DNA of 5,709 nt from an uncultured Bacteroidales bacterium (GTDB taxonomy: Bacteria > Bacteroidota > Bacteroidia > Bacteroidales > UBA932): assembly GCA_946415795.1 (NCBI GenBank), contig CAMKTW010000108.1:1-5709 (forward strand), written 5' to 3'. The notes under the pieces are model-generated. The model ran no database searches. It was not told where the DNA came from and worked only from the letters and a program-made list of their open reading frames with translations. Every line of letters starts with the position of its first letter. The first letter of the stretch is position 1. The position numbers were made by a program, and so were the translations under genes. Of the stretch, positions 1 through 5,709 are shown piece by piece.

Positions 1-3000
1 TCTGCTCCTCCATCTGAGAGTGGCCCATACCGGCCTTGAGGCCGTGGTTGATACAAGGAGCGTAGGCAATAATCAGCGAAGGACCGTCGTATGCCTCAGC
101 CTCCTTGAGAGCCTTGAGCAGCTGGGCCTGTGAAGCACCCATAGCCACCTGTGCCACATAAACATAGCCGTAACTCATCGCCATCATACCGAGGTCTTTC
201 TTGCGCACCTTCTTACCGGATGTTGCAAACTTGGCCACGGCTCCTGCGGGGGTAGATTTGGAGGACTGACCGCCAGTGTTGGAGTAAACCTCGGTGTCGA
301 TAACTAGGACATTCACATTGTTGCCCGATGCAAGCACGTGATCCAATCCGCCGTAGCCGATATCATAACCCCAGCCGTCGCCGCCGATAATCCACTGACT
401 GCGGGCAGGGATAAATTTCTGCAGTTTGAGAAGAGCCTTGCAGGTGTCGCACTTGCACTTCTCCATGAGCGGGACAAGTTGTTCGTAAACCTCATAGGTA
501 ACCTTGCGGTCGCCGCGGTTCTCAAGCCACTTGGTGTAGAGAGCCTTTATCTCATCGGAGCACTTGGGGCAATCCAGACCTTTGGTCATAAGTTCTGCAA
601 TATTGTCGCGAACCTTCTCGCTACCCAGACGCATACCCAGACCAAACTCTGCGTTATCCTCAAACAAGGAGTTTGCCCATGCGGGGCCGTGTCCCTTGGC
701 ATCCGTGCAATAAGGAGATGAAGGGAACGATGCGCCATAGATAGAGGAGCAGCCAGTGGCATTGGCCACAACCATACTGTCACCAAAGAGCTGGGTGATG
801 GTCTTTATATAAGGGGTTTCACCACAGCCTGCGCAGGCGCCGCTGAACTCAAACAGAGGCTGTGCAAACCCAAGGTTCTTAACGCTCTGCTCCTTGGGGA
901 GGATGTTATCCTTGTAACCTATCTTGGAGTGCAGGTAGTTGAAGTTGGCCTGCTCTGCCTGCTGGCTCTCGGCAGAAACCATAGCCAGGGCCTTTGCACC
1001 CTTGAAGCCGGGGCAGACGTCAGCGCAGTTGCCGCAACCTGTACAGTCGGCTGGAGAGATCTGCATGGTAAATACATAATCCTTGAGCTGAGCCTTGCCG
1101 GCAGCCTTCTTGATGCCTTCCGGGGCCTTGTCCGCCTCTTCTGAAGTCATCAGGAACGGGCGGATTGCAGCGTGAGGGCAGACATATACGCACTGGTTGC
1201 ACTGGATACAGTTCTCGGGATTCCACTCGGGCACGTTCACGGCCACGCCGCGCTTCTCATAGGCAGCGGTGCCGGAAGGGATGGTACCGTCAATAAAGTC
1301 CGGATCTGCAAATGTACTCACCGGGAGGGTATCGCCTTCCTGTGCATTTACGACATCGGCAACGTTGCGGATCCACTCGGGTGCCAGGCGGTTGAAGCCG
1401 GGGTTCACAAAGCGGCCGGTGGCCTTCTTCCAGGATTCAGGAATCTGCACCTCTGTATATTCGCCGCCACGGTCAACGGCAGCATAGTTCATTGCAACCA
1501 CGCTCTCGCCCTTCTTGCCGTAGGACTTGTCGATAGCCTTCTTCATATAGGTCACGGCATCCTCGTAAGGGATGATGCCGGTAATCTTGAAGAATGCCGA
1601 CTGCAGAATGGTATTGGTGCGGCCGCCAAGGCCGATTTCTGCAGCGATCTTGGTGGCGTTAATTATGAAGAGTCTGATGTTCTTGGCGGCAATCTCTTTC
1701 TTTACAAAGTCAGGGATGCGCTTCAGCGTCTCCTCTTCATCCCACATGCTGTTAAGCAGGAATGTACCGCCCTTCTTGATACCCTTCAGCACATCGTATT
1801 TGTTGAGATACGACGGGACGTGGCAAGCCACAAAATCCGGAGTGCGCACCAGATACGGGGCGCGGATGGGGCTGTCGCCAAAACGGAGGTGCGAGCAGGT
1901 ATAACCACCCGACTTCTTGCTGTCGTAATCAAAGTATGCCTGTGCATATTTGTCTGTATGGTCCCCGATAATCTTGATGGTGTTCTTGTTTGCACCCACA
2001 GTACCGTCGCTGCCAAGACCAAAGAAACGGCACTCGTAAGTACCTTTCTTGGAGAGGGACACCTCACCTTTGACGGGGAGAGACTTGTATGTGACATCGT
2101 CCACGATGCCCACTGTGAAGTCATTCTTGGGCTCCTTGAGGGCCAGGTTGTCGAACACAGCGATAATCTGCGCGGGAGTGGTATCCTTGCTGGAGAGACC
2201 GTAGCGGCCGTGGAATACCTGAATGCCGCGGCTGCCAAAGAGCGCGTTGCGTACGTCAAGGGCAAGAGGTTCGCCGTTGGCACCGCTCTCTTTTGTGCGG
2301 TCGAGAACTGCGATGCGCTTTGCGCTCTTGGGAAGGGCGCGCTTGAAATACTTGAGCGAGAAAGGGCGATAGAGGTGAACACTCACAAGACCGAGTTTGC
2401 GGCCTTCCTTCTCTGCCAGATAATCTATGGTCTCCTTTATTGTGTCGCACACAGAGCCCATCGCTACGATGACATCCTCAGCCGCGGGATCGCCATAATA
2501 GTCAAAAGGCAGGTAGTGGCGGCCTGTGATTTCTGCAATCTCACCCATGTAGCGCGCCACGATGTCCGGAACGGCATCGTAATACTGGTTAGAGGCCTCA
2601 CGGGCCTGGAAATAAACATCAGGATTCTGTGCGGTACCGCGGGTAACCGGCTTGACCGGGTTGAGGGCACGCTCGCGGAAACGCTCCAGAGCCTTGTCGC
2701 TCACCAGCGGACGGAGCTCTTCACCCTCGAGGATCTCAATCTTCTGAATCTCATGGGAGGTGCGGAAGCCGTCAAAGAAGTGCAGGAAAGGCAGGCTGCT
2801 CTTGATCGCTGCCAGATGAGCCACAGCACCGAGGTCCATTGCTTCCTGAGGGTTATTTGATACCAGGAAGTTGAATCCGGTTGCGCGGGCAGCCATAACA
2901 TCCTGATGGTCGCCGAAAATTGAGAGGGCGTGTGTCGCCAGAGCGCGGGCAGAGACGTGGAACACGCCGGGAAGCATCTCACCGGCAATCTTGTACATAT

Positions 3001-3286
3001 TGGGGATCATAAGCAGCAGACCCTGCGACGCCGTGAAGGTCGATGTCAGGGCGCCCGCCTGCAACGAACCGTGGACCGCACCGGCGGCACCAGCCTCGCT
3101 CTGCATCTCTGTGACAGACGGGACATTGCCGAACATATTTTTCTTGCCGTACGCTACCCATTCGTCAAAAAGTTCGGCCATTGTGGAGGAAGGTGTGATG
3201 GGGTAAATAGCAGCATTTTCGCTGAACAGATATGCTGCATGGGCTGCTGCATAGTTACCGTCACACGTGATAAATTTCTTTGCCAT
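1..3286 (-). CDS. nifJ: Pyruvate:ferredoxin (flavodoxin) oxidoreductase, single-chain, C-terminus cut by window edge
   Basis: Cytoplasmic iron-sulfur, thiamine-diphosphate (TPP) enzyme that converts pyruvate and CoA to acetyl-CoA and CO2 and passes electrons to ferredoxin or flavodoxin. My translation from ATG at 3286 (MAKKFITCDGN) runs open for 1095 codons to the left edge. The N-terminal TPP domain (about 1-255) has YPITPSS with T31, plus E64 and R114, at the same numbers as the catalytic residues I recall from Desulfovibrio africanus PFOR. A PorG-like domain follows (GLGSDG near 423). The ferredoxin domain has two CxxCxxCxxxCP sets: C693/C696/C699/C703 and C748/C751/C754/C758. The C-terminal TPP domain has C818, C821, C846 and C1078 for the third cluster, GDG at 969-971 and YSNTGGQ with N1003. 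From family length, roughly 80-100 residues are missing. Residues 906-949 hold five extra cysteines. It is divergent from the next gene, so probably transcribed alone. The family is certain; physiological direction and electron acceptor are inferred. Confidence 0.97.
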   Translation of the reverse strand, partial: MAKKFITCDGNYAAAHAAYLFSENAAIYPITPSSTMAELFDEWVAYGKKNMFGNVPSVTEMQSEAGAAGAVHGSLQAGALTSTFTASQGLLLMIPNMYKIAGEMLPGVFHVSARALATHALSIFGDHQDVMAARATGFNFLVSNNPQEAMDLGAVAHLAAIKSSLPFLHFFDGFRTSHEIQKIEILEGEELRPLVSDKALERFRERALNPVKPVTRGTAQNPDVYFQAREASNQYYDAVPDIVARYMGEIAEITGRHYLPFDYYGDPAAEDVIVAMGSVCDTIKETIDYLAEKEGRKLGLVSVHLYRPFSLKYFKRALPKSAKRIAVLDRTKESGANGEPLALDVRNALFGSRGIQVFHGRYGLSSKDTTPAQIIAVFDNLALKEPKNDFTVGIVDDVTYKSLPVKGEVSLSKKGTYECRFFGLGSDGTVGANKNTIKIIGDHTDKYAQAYFDYDSKKSGGYTCSHLRFGDSPIRAPYLVRTPDFVACHVPSYLNKYDVLKGIKKGGTFLLNSMWDEEETLKRIPDFVKKEIAAKNIRLFIINATKIAAEIGLGGRTNTILQSAFFKITGIIPYEDAVTYMKKAIDKSYGKKGESVVAMNYAAVDRGGEYTEVQIPESWKKATGRFVNPGFNRLAPEWIRNVADVVNAQEGDTLPVSTFADPDFIDGTIPSGTAAYEKRGVAVNVPEWNPENCIQCNQCVYVCPHAAIRPFLMTSEEADKAPEGIKKAAGKAQLKDYVFTMQISPADCTGCGNCADVCPGFKGAKALAMVSAESQQAEQANFNYLHSKIGYKDNILPKEQSVKNLGFAQPLFEFSGACAGCGETPYIKTITQLFGDSMVVANATGCSSIYGASFPSSPYCTDAKGHGPAWANSLFEDNAEFGLGMRLGSEKVRDNIAELMTKGLDCPKCSDEIKALYTKWLENRGDRKVTYEVYEQLVPLMEKCKCDTCKALLKLQKFIPARSQWIIGGDGWGYDIGYGGLDHVLASGNNVNVLVIDTEVYSNTGGQSSKSTPAGAVAKFATSGKKVRKKDLGMMAMSYGYVYVAQVAMGASQAQLLKALKEAEAYDGPSLIIAYAPCINHGLKAGMGHSQMEEQ

Positions 3287-3299
3287 TTAATATGCTTTT

Positions 3300-3327
3300 A
3301 ATAAAAAATACGGACTTGAACGAAGTC
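3300..3327 (-). promoter_or_regulatory. Leader hairpin followed by U-rich tract, possible attenuator
   Basis: On the minus strand, bases 3327-3313 can form a stem GACTT/AAGTC around the loop CGTTC. After CG comes TATTTTTTATT. This order of a hairpin then a T-run resembles a weak intrinsic terminator, placed between the candidate promoter and the start codon of the oxidoreductase. The stem is only 5 bp, so it could be chance in AT-rich DNA. No known riboswitch class is recognised. Confidence 0.25.
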
Positions 3328-3353
3328 GGGCCCTTATAACCCAATTTCGCAAG

Positions 3354-3361
3354 CAAAACTA
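3354..3361 (-). promoter_or_regulatory. Candidate -7 promoter box for the oxidoreductase gene
   Basis: Read on the minus strand this is TAGTTTTG, an exact match to the Bacteroidota -7 consensus TAnnTTTG, 67 bp before the ATG. A minus-strand TTTG lies upstream at 3376-3379, but the gap is 14 bp where 19-21 is usual, so the -33 element is not convincing. A start of transcription a few bases downstream would give a leader of about 60 nt containing the hairpin at 3313-3327. Confidence 0.35.
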
Positions 3362-3380
3362 ATAAAAATTTGGCACAAAA

Positions 3381-3413
3381 TATGATGAGTATGGAAAGAA
3401 AGTTCTACCTTTG
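3381..3413 (+). promoter_or_regulatory. Bacteroidota-type promoter for the secreted-protein gene
   Basis: TACCTTTG at 3406-3413 matches the -7 consensus TAnnTTTG exactly. TATG at 3381-3384 is one base off the -33 consensus TTTG, and the gap of 21 bp is within the usual 19-21. Transcription would begin around 3417-3421, giving a leader of only about 11-15 nt before the ATG at 3432. The TTG at 3411 lies inside this -7 box, which rules it out as the translation start. Confidence 0.6.
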
Positions 3414-3431
3414 ACTAAAATAATCAAGCAA

Positions 3432-4145
3432 ATGAAAAGAATTCTTTTGGCCGTAGCCGTATTGGCTCTCTCAGCACAGGCATTCGCACAGATTGAAAAC
3501 AGCGGAATAGACCCCGAGAAGAGCGAAATCTTTATGAAGGAACACCTTTACAAACTCGACGAATTTGGTAAGGGAACAGTGGTGTTTGATCAGGACGCTG
3601 CCGTCTATGAAGAGGATGGCACCCCCATCACCCTCCACCCTTCGCAGGGCATAATCAACATCAACAACCTCCACCAGTGCGTGGTGATGATAAGTGGCAA
3701 CGACACCATCCCCCTGCTTTATGAAGACAACGTGGTAAAGGTTAACACCGGTAAGAATATGTTCCTGAAAATAAAAGGAATATATTATCGTGTCCTGGAA
3801 TATAATGAAACAGTACTGGCACAGATGGAGGTTCTGCAGGGTATGGATATGGGCAAGAAAGATATGTACGGTACATCTTCCCAGCTCTCCTCAACGACCA
3901 ACATCTCCTCCCTGTCGGACGGCGGCACCACGACTGAGCTCACCGGCAACACAGAGATGCGCTACACCTACGAGCAGCGCCCGGTGTTTATCAGCGGCAA
4001 GAAGGTTGCATACTTCAACGAGAAGCAACTCTGCAAGATGTACAAGAAGAAATCGGCAATCATCAAGGAGTACTTCGCAAATCACGACGTCGATCAGTAC
4101 AACGTAGATCAGGCCCGTGAGCTCTACTCCCTCCTGATACAGTAA
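3432..4145 (+). CDS. Exported protein of unknown function, 237 residues
   Basis: I do not recognise a named family. Residues 1-19 are a typical Sec signal peptide: MKR, a hydrophobic stretch of Leu/Ala/Val, then AFA before Gln20. No lipobox cysteine is present, so a periplasmic or secreted soluble protein is expected. Residues about 48-125 alternate hydrophobic and polar residues in a way that suggests beta strands. Residues 147-175 are a Ser/Thr/Gly-rich low-complexity linker. The end (about 185-237) looks helical and basic, with KMYKKKSAIIKEYFANHDVD. This recalls a C-terminal pattern in many uncharacterised Bacteroidota secreted proteins, in which a lysine-rich helix is followed by an 'xIDxxN' turn; that likeness is from memory. 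C83 and C201 are the only cysteines. The start is ATG 3432, because the upstream in-frame TTG at 3411 falls in the promoter and would spoil the signal peptide. Own promoter and terminator imply a single-gene transcript. Confidence 0.85.
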   Translation: MKRILLAVAVLALSAQAFAQIENSGIDPEKSEIFMKEHLYKLDEFGKGTVVFDQDAAVYEEDGTPITLHPSQGIININNLHQCVVMISGNDTIPLLYEDNVVKVNTGKNMFLKIKGIYYRVLEYNETVLAQMEVLQGMDMGKKDMYGTSSQLSSTTNISSLSDGGTTTELTGNTEMRYTYEQRPVFISGKKVAYFNEKQLCKMYKKKSAIIKEYFANHDVDQYNVDQARELYSLLIQ

Positions 4146-4171
4146 AAAAATCCGCGGGATTAACCCACGGA
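4144..4171 (-). terminator. Intrinsic terminator of fabD, with the fabD stop codon in its loop
   Basis: On the minus strand, TCCGTGGG (4171-4164) pairs with CCCGCGGA (4158-4151) in an 8-bp stem with one G-U pair and the loop TTAAT, followed by seven T (4150-4144). The TAA stop of fabD (4162-4160) lies in the loop, so the upstream arm is coding sequence. The T-tract abuts and overlaps the TAA of the convergent gene (4143-4145). Confidence 0.8.
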
Positions 4172-5041
4172 CTCTATCTGGATAGCGCCTTCGGGCGCTA
4201 TTTTTTTTATCAGGCCGGCGAGCACCGTGCCCGGCCCCACCTCAGTGAAGGATGTCGCCCCGTCGGCAATCATATTCTCTACGGTCTGAGCCCAGCGGAC
4301 AGGGCTGGTGAGCTGTTTTAACAGGTTGCCCTTGATTTGCTCCGGTTCCAGTGCCGGACGGGCATCCACGTTCTGATATACAGGGCACAGGGGAGCCTTG
4401 AACGCTGTATCCTCAATCGCCTTTGCCAGACGCTCTGCTGCCGGGGCCATCAGCGGCGAGTGGAACGCCCCGCCCACAGAAAGCTTCAGCGCACGCTTTG
4501 CGCCCGCCTCCTTAAGTGCCGCGCAGGCGCGGTCAACGGCGTCGTCCTCTCCCGATATCACCAGTTGCCCGGGGCTGTTATAGTTTGCCGGAACCACCAC
4601 CCCGTCTATGCCGGCGCAGATATCCTCAATCGTTTTGAAATCTATACCCATCACGGCCGCCATAGTACCGGGAACCGCCTCGCAGGCCTTCTGCATGGCA
4701 TCTGCACGGACAGCAACCAGACGCAGCGCATCCTCAAATCCGAGAGCGCCAGCCGCCACAAGGGCAGAGAATTCGCCCAGCGAATGGCCGGCCGTCATCT
4801 CCGGCTTGAAATCGTCCATACAAAGCGCCGTTATCACAGAGTGCAGGAAGACCGCAGGCTGAGTCACAGCCGTAGCACGCAGATCCTCCGCGCTGCCGGA
4901 AAACATTATTGCGCTGATGTCAAAGCCCAGTATCTCGCCGGCGCGGGAGAACAACTCCCTTGCCCTGCCGTTGGACTCGTATAACTCCTTACCCATTCCC
5001 GGGAACTGCGACCCCTGGCCGGGGAATACATATGCTCTCAT
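4160..5041 (-). CDS. fabD: Malonyl-CoA:acyl-carrier-protein transacylase
   Basis: Transfers malonate from CoA to the phosphopantetheine arm of ACP, making the extender for type II fatty acid synthesis in the cytoplasm. The 293-residue length is normal for FabD. Motifs in order: FPGQGSQ at 6-12, with Q9 at the oxyanion position; TQPA at 60-63; GHSLGE at 85-90, with nucleophile S87; R112, which would bind the malonyl carboxylate; NYNSPGQLVISG at 153-164; AFHSP, with catalytic H194; SPVRW at 246-250; and GPGTVLAGL at 269-277. The start ATG at 5041 puts FPGQGSQ at the usual distance from the N-terminus. R112 and H194 correspond to R117 and H201 of the E. coli enzyme. No other fab or acpP gene is visible, so the gene seems solitary rather than part of a fab cluster. 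No strong promoter is seen upstream; the nearest box, TATCTTTA (5073-5066, minus), is one base off consensus and lacks a -33 partner. A standalone acyltransferase of a polyketide pathway is unlikely from the context. Confidence 0.97.
   Translation of the reverse strand: MRAYVFPGQGSQFPGMGKELYESNGRARELFSRAGEILGFDISAIMFSGSAEDLRATAVTQPAVFLHSVITALCMDDFKPEMTAGHSLGEFSALVAAGALGFEDALRLVAVRADAMQKACEAVPGTMAAVMGIDFKTIEDICAGIDGVVVPANYNSPGQLVISGEDDAVDRACAALKEAGAKRALKLSVGGAFHSPLMAPAAERLAKAIEDTAFKAPLCPVYQNVDARPALEPEQIKGNLLKQLTSPVRWAQTVENMIADGATSFTEVGPGTVLAGLIKKIAPEGAIQIESVG
4182..4208 (+). terminator. Intrinsic terminator of the secreted-protein gene, inside fabD coding sequence
   Basis: ATAGCGCC (4182-4189), loop TTCG, and GGCGCTAT (4194-4201) form an 8-bp stem closed by a stable C(UUCG)G tetraloop, with T at 4201-4208. 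It lies 37 bp after the stop of the plus-strand gene. On the other strand the same bases encode residues 279-287 of FabD (Lys-Lys-Ile-Ala-Pro-Glu-Gly-Ala-Ile). Confidence 0.88.
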
Positions 5042-5086
5042 TGCTATAATTATTGGTTTAAAGTATAAAGATAGTTATTTTTGTTG

Positions 5087-5094
5087 TACTTTTG
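5087..5094 (+). promoter_or_regulatory. Candidate -7 promoter box for tRNA-Arg
   Basis: TACTTTTG matches TAnnTTTG exactly and ends 19 bp before the mature tRNA 5' end, a suitable distance for a short 5' leader. No good TTTG is present 19-21 bp upstream (TATA at 5064-5067 is the best there). The 72-bp spacer 5042-5113 must also hold the fabD promoter. Confidence 0.45.
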
Positions 5095-5113
5095 CATTGC
5101 CAAAAGCATACCG

Positions 5114-5185
5114 GCCTCCGTAGTTTAATGGATAGAATTGAAGATTCCGGTTCTTTAGGTTGGGGTTCGATTCCCCACGGAGGTA
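5114..5185 (+). tRNA. tRNA-Arg, anticodon CCG
   Basis: Folded by hand. The acceptor stem is GCCTCCG (5114-5120) with CGGAGGT (5178-5184), where pair 1-72 is G-U, and the discriminator base is A5185. The D arm GTTT/GAAT encloses AATGGATA with the conserved GG. The anticodon stem GAAGA (5140-5144) pairs with TCTTT. The loop TTCCGGT carries anticodon CCG at 5147-5149, which reads the arginine codon CGG. The T arm TGGGG/CCCCA has loop TTCGATT. The genome reads ACCT after the acceptor stem, so the 3' CCA is not fully encoded and must be completed by CCA-adding enzyme. Confidence 0.95.
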
Positions 5186-5194
5186 CCTATTTAT

Positions 5195-5213
5195 TCTGGG
5201 GCCAGGCCCCAGA
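5195..5213. repeat. GC-rich palindrome just after the tRNA
   Basis: TCTGGGGC and GCCCCAGA form a perfect 8-bp stem with loop CAG, starting 10 bp after the tRNA. It is followed by a C-rich stretch rather than a T-run, so it is not a classic terminator, although it could stop or protect the tRNA transcript. Its GGGGC-nnn-GCCCC core, the following GACCCC, and a later GCTATC resemble the two better-preserved repeats downstream, so it may be a decayed member of the same family. A further 5-bp stem, GCGTC/GACGC, is at 5268-5281. No gene is seen in 5186-5445. Confidence 0.55.
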
Positions 5214-5307
5214 CCCCTCGCTCCGCGCTTGCTATCTGCACGCTTCTGCCCTGCCCGCGCTCCGCTAGCGTCTGATGACGCGTATTATCCTCGCCTGGCT
5301 CTTGTTT

Positions 5308-5364
5308 GGCTCTGCCCCCTGACACCCCCGCGGCGCAACGCGCCGGCCGCTATTGCGGCTGTGC
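5308..5364 (+). repeat. 57-bp structured repeat, copy 1
   Basis: Identical to 5404-5460 at 56 of 57 positions; the one difference is T5354 here and C5450 there, within a hairpin loop. It can form CGGCGC/GCGCCG (5331-5345, loop AAC) and GCCGC/GCGGC (5346-5359, loop TATT). The first hairpin of the family is damaged here: only GGC-TCT-GCC remains, because the left arm is replaced by unrelated sequence. Nothing in it looks like a coding region. Confidence 0.9.
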
Positions 5365-5403
5365 CCCGAACGGGTGCTTTTCTTGTACGTCTATATACCA
5401 GGG

Positions 5404-5460
5404 GGCTCTGCCCCCTGACACCCCCGCGGCGCAACGCGCCGGCCGCTATCGCGGCTGTGC
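5404..5460 (+). repeat. 57-bp structured repeat, copy 2
   Basis: Second copy, 96 bp from the first. Including bases just upstream (from 5399) it has three hairpins in a row: CAGGGGGC/GCCCCCTG with loop TCT (5399-5417), CGGCGC/GCGCCG with loop AAC (5427-5441), and GCCGC/GCGGC with loop TATC (5442-5455). Its right end overlaps the final four codons and stop of the metallophosphoesterase on the minus strand. The arrangement is REP/MITE-like, but no known family is assigned. Confidence 0.9.
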
Positions 5461-5706
5461 AAGACTCCCCATCCCGGGATAAAGGTAGAACTCCTGCTCC
5501 TTGCGGCCGTCTGCCAGGCGGATCCAGGTGCGGAATCCCGGCTGTCCGTCGGTAAATTCAAATACGCGGGCTCCGCTGGGTTGAAGATCATTGTAGATGT
5601 TGTCAAATGAGCCATACCTTCCGTACATAAAGAAAAAGTCCTGCCAATATACCACGAAGTCGTTATTGTGGTCGTGTCCAGTGCTGATGGCCTGCACGTC
5701 TCCCCT
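5446..5706 (-). CDS. Calcineurin-like metallophosphoesterase, C-terminal fragment
   Basis: The readable part begins Arg-Gly-Asp-Val at 5706, and its stop TAG is at 5448-5446. The motif GHDHNND (GHDH at 5679-5668) is the late metal-binding block of calcineurin-like phosphoesterases. The rest (MYGRYGSFDNIYNDL, GARVFEF, GFRTWIRLADG) is how I remember the ends of Bacteroidota members of this family. Family proteins are about 300 residues or more, so only the last quarter or so is here. The usual earlier motifs (DxH, GDxxD, GNHD) would lie to the right of the window. Substrate cannot be told. The codon before Arg at 5709-5707 reads TAG, so the gene may be broken, or the edge base may be wrong. A GTG at 5697 is open but would leave only 83 residues and is not a likely true start. 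The terminal Ala-Gln-Pro-Arg comes from the repeat. Confidence 0.7.
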   Translation of the reverse strand, partial: RGDVQAISTGHDHNNDFVVYWQDFFFMYGRYGSFDNIYNDLQPSGARVFEFTDGQPGFRTWIRLADGRKEQEFYLYPGMGSLAQPR

Positions 5707-5709
5707 CTA

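Noticed and set aside
1172..2860. A 562-codon open frame on the plus strand
   Set aside because: It lies wholly antisense to the oxidoreductase, whose motifs and cluster cysteines are intact over this stretch. The plus-strand product has no recognisable domain. Long antisense frames are common opposite GC-biased coding sequence.
4337..4984. A 215-codon plus-strand frame
   Set aside because: Antisense to fabD, with no motifs; fabD has every expected catalytic motif in its own frame.
5114..5213. Integration site at the tRNA 3' end
   Set aside because: No second copy of the tRNA 3' end and no integrase gene are in the window.
5186..5460. CRISPR array
   Set aside because: Only two copies at a 96-bp period, and the repeat is too long, with several hairpins and a 39-bp gap; no further units or cas genes are in the window.
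5160..5555. A 131-codon open frame on the plus strand across the repeat region
   Set aside because: It starts inside the tRNA, runs through the hairpin repeats, and overlaps the phosphoesterase end. Its Pro/Arg/Ala-rich product with an internal duplication is simply the repeat translated.
5391..5615. A 74-codon minus-strand frame overlapping the phosphoesterase end
   Set aside because: It is a different frame from the one carrying GHDHNND and the conserved C-terminal region, and it has no recognisable features.

Overview
The window looks like part of a Bacteroidota (Bacteroidales-type) chromosome, possibly a short contig, because a gene is cut at each edge. Three things suggest this. The promoter-like boxes fit the Bacteroidota -7 consensus TAnnTTTG, including exact matches TACCTTTG and TACTTTTG. 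Clear Shine-Dalgarno sequences are absent before the starts I checked. The genes themselves (single-chain pyruvate:ferredoxin oxidoreductase, a small secreted protein of a Bacteroidales-like style, FabD) fit an anaerobic gut-type member. I cannot name a genus.

Layout, left to right. Bases 1-3286 (minus strand) hold nearly all of a single-chain pyruvate:ferredoxin/flavodoxin oxidoreductase; its C-terminal end lies beyond the left edge. A 145-bp AT-rich region (3287-3431) carries divergent promoter candidates and a hairpin followed by a U-run in the leader of the oxidoreductase. Bases 3432-4145 (plus) encode a 237-residue exported protein of unknown function. It converges on fabD (4160-5041, minus), malonyl-CoA:ACP transacylase, with only 14 bp between the two stop codons. 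Two opposed intrinsic terminators are packed into about 65 bp here, and both overlap fabD coding sequence or its stop codon. A 72-bp spacer separates fabD from a divergent tRNA-Arg(CCG) gene (5114-5185).

Bases 5186-5460 are non-coding, very GC-rich and full of hairpins. They include two 57-bp direct repeats (56/57 identical, 96-bp period), each able to form consecutive hairpins, and an upstream hairpin that may be a decayed relative. Bases 5446-5706 (minus) are the C-terminal end of a calcineurin-like metallophosphoesterase. Its last four codons and stop lie inside the second repeat copy, and an in-frame TAG sits at the right edge of the window.

Functional link: the oxidoreductase makes acetyl-CoA from pyruvate with reduced ferredoxin, and FabD loads malonyl groups (derived from acetyl-CoA) onto ACP. 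They are not in one operon, so this is metabolic proximity and not evidence of a dedicated system. I see no convincing new multi-gene system. The most unusual signals are the structured repeat that ends a gene, the packed terminators, and a cysteine-rich segment in the oxidoreductase.
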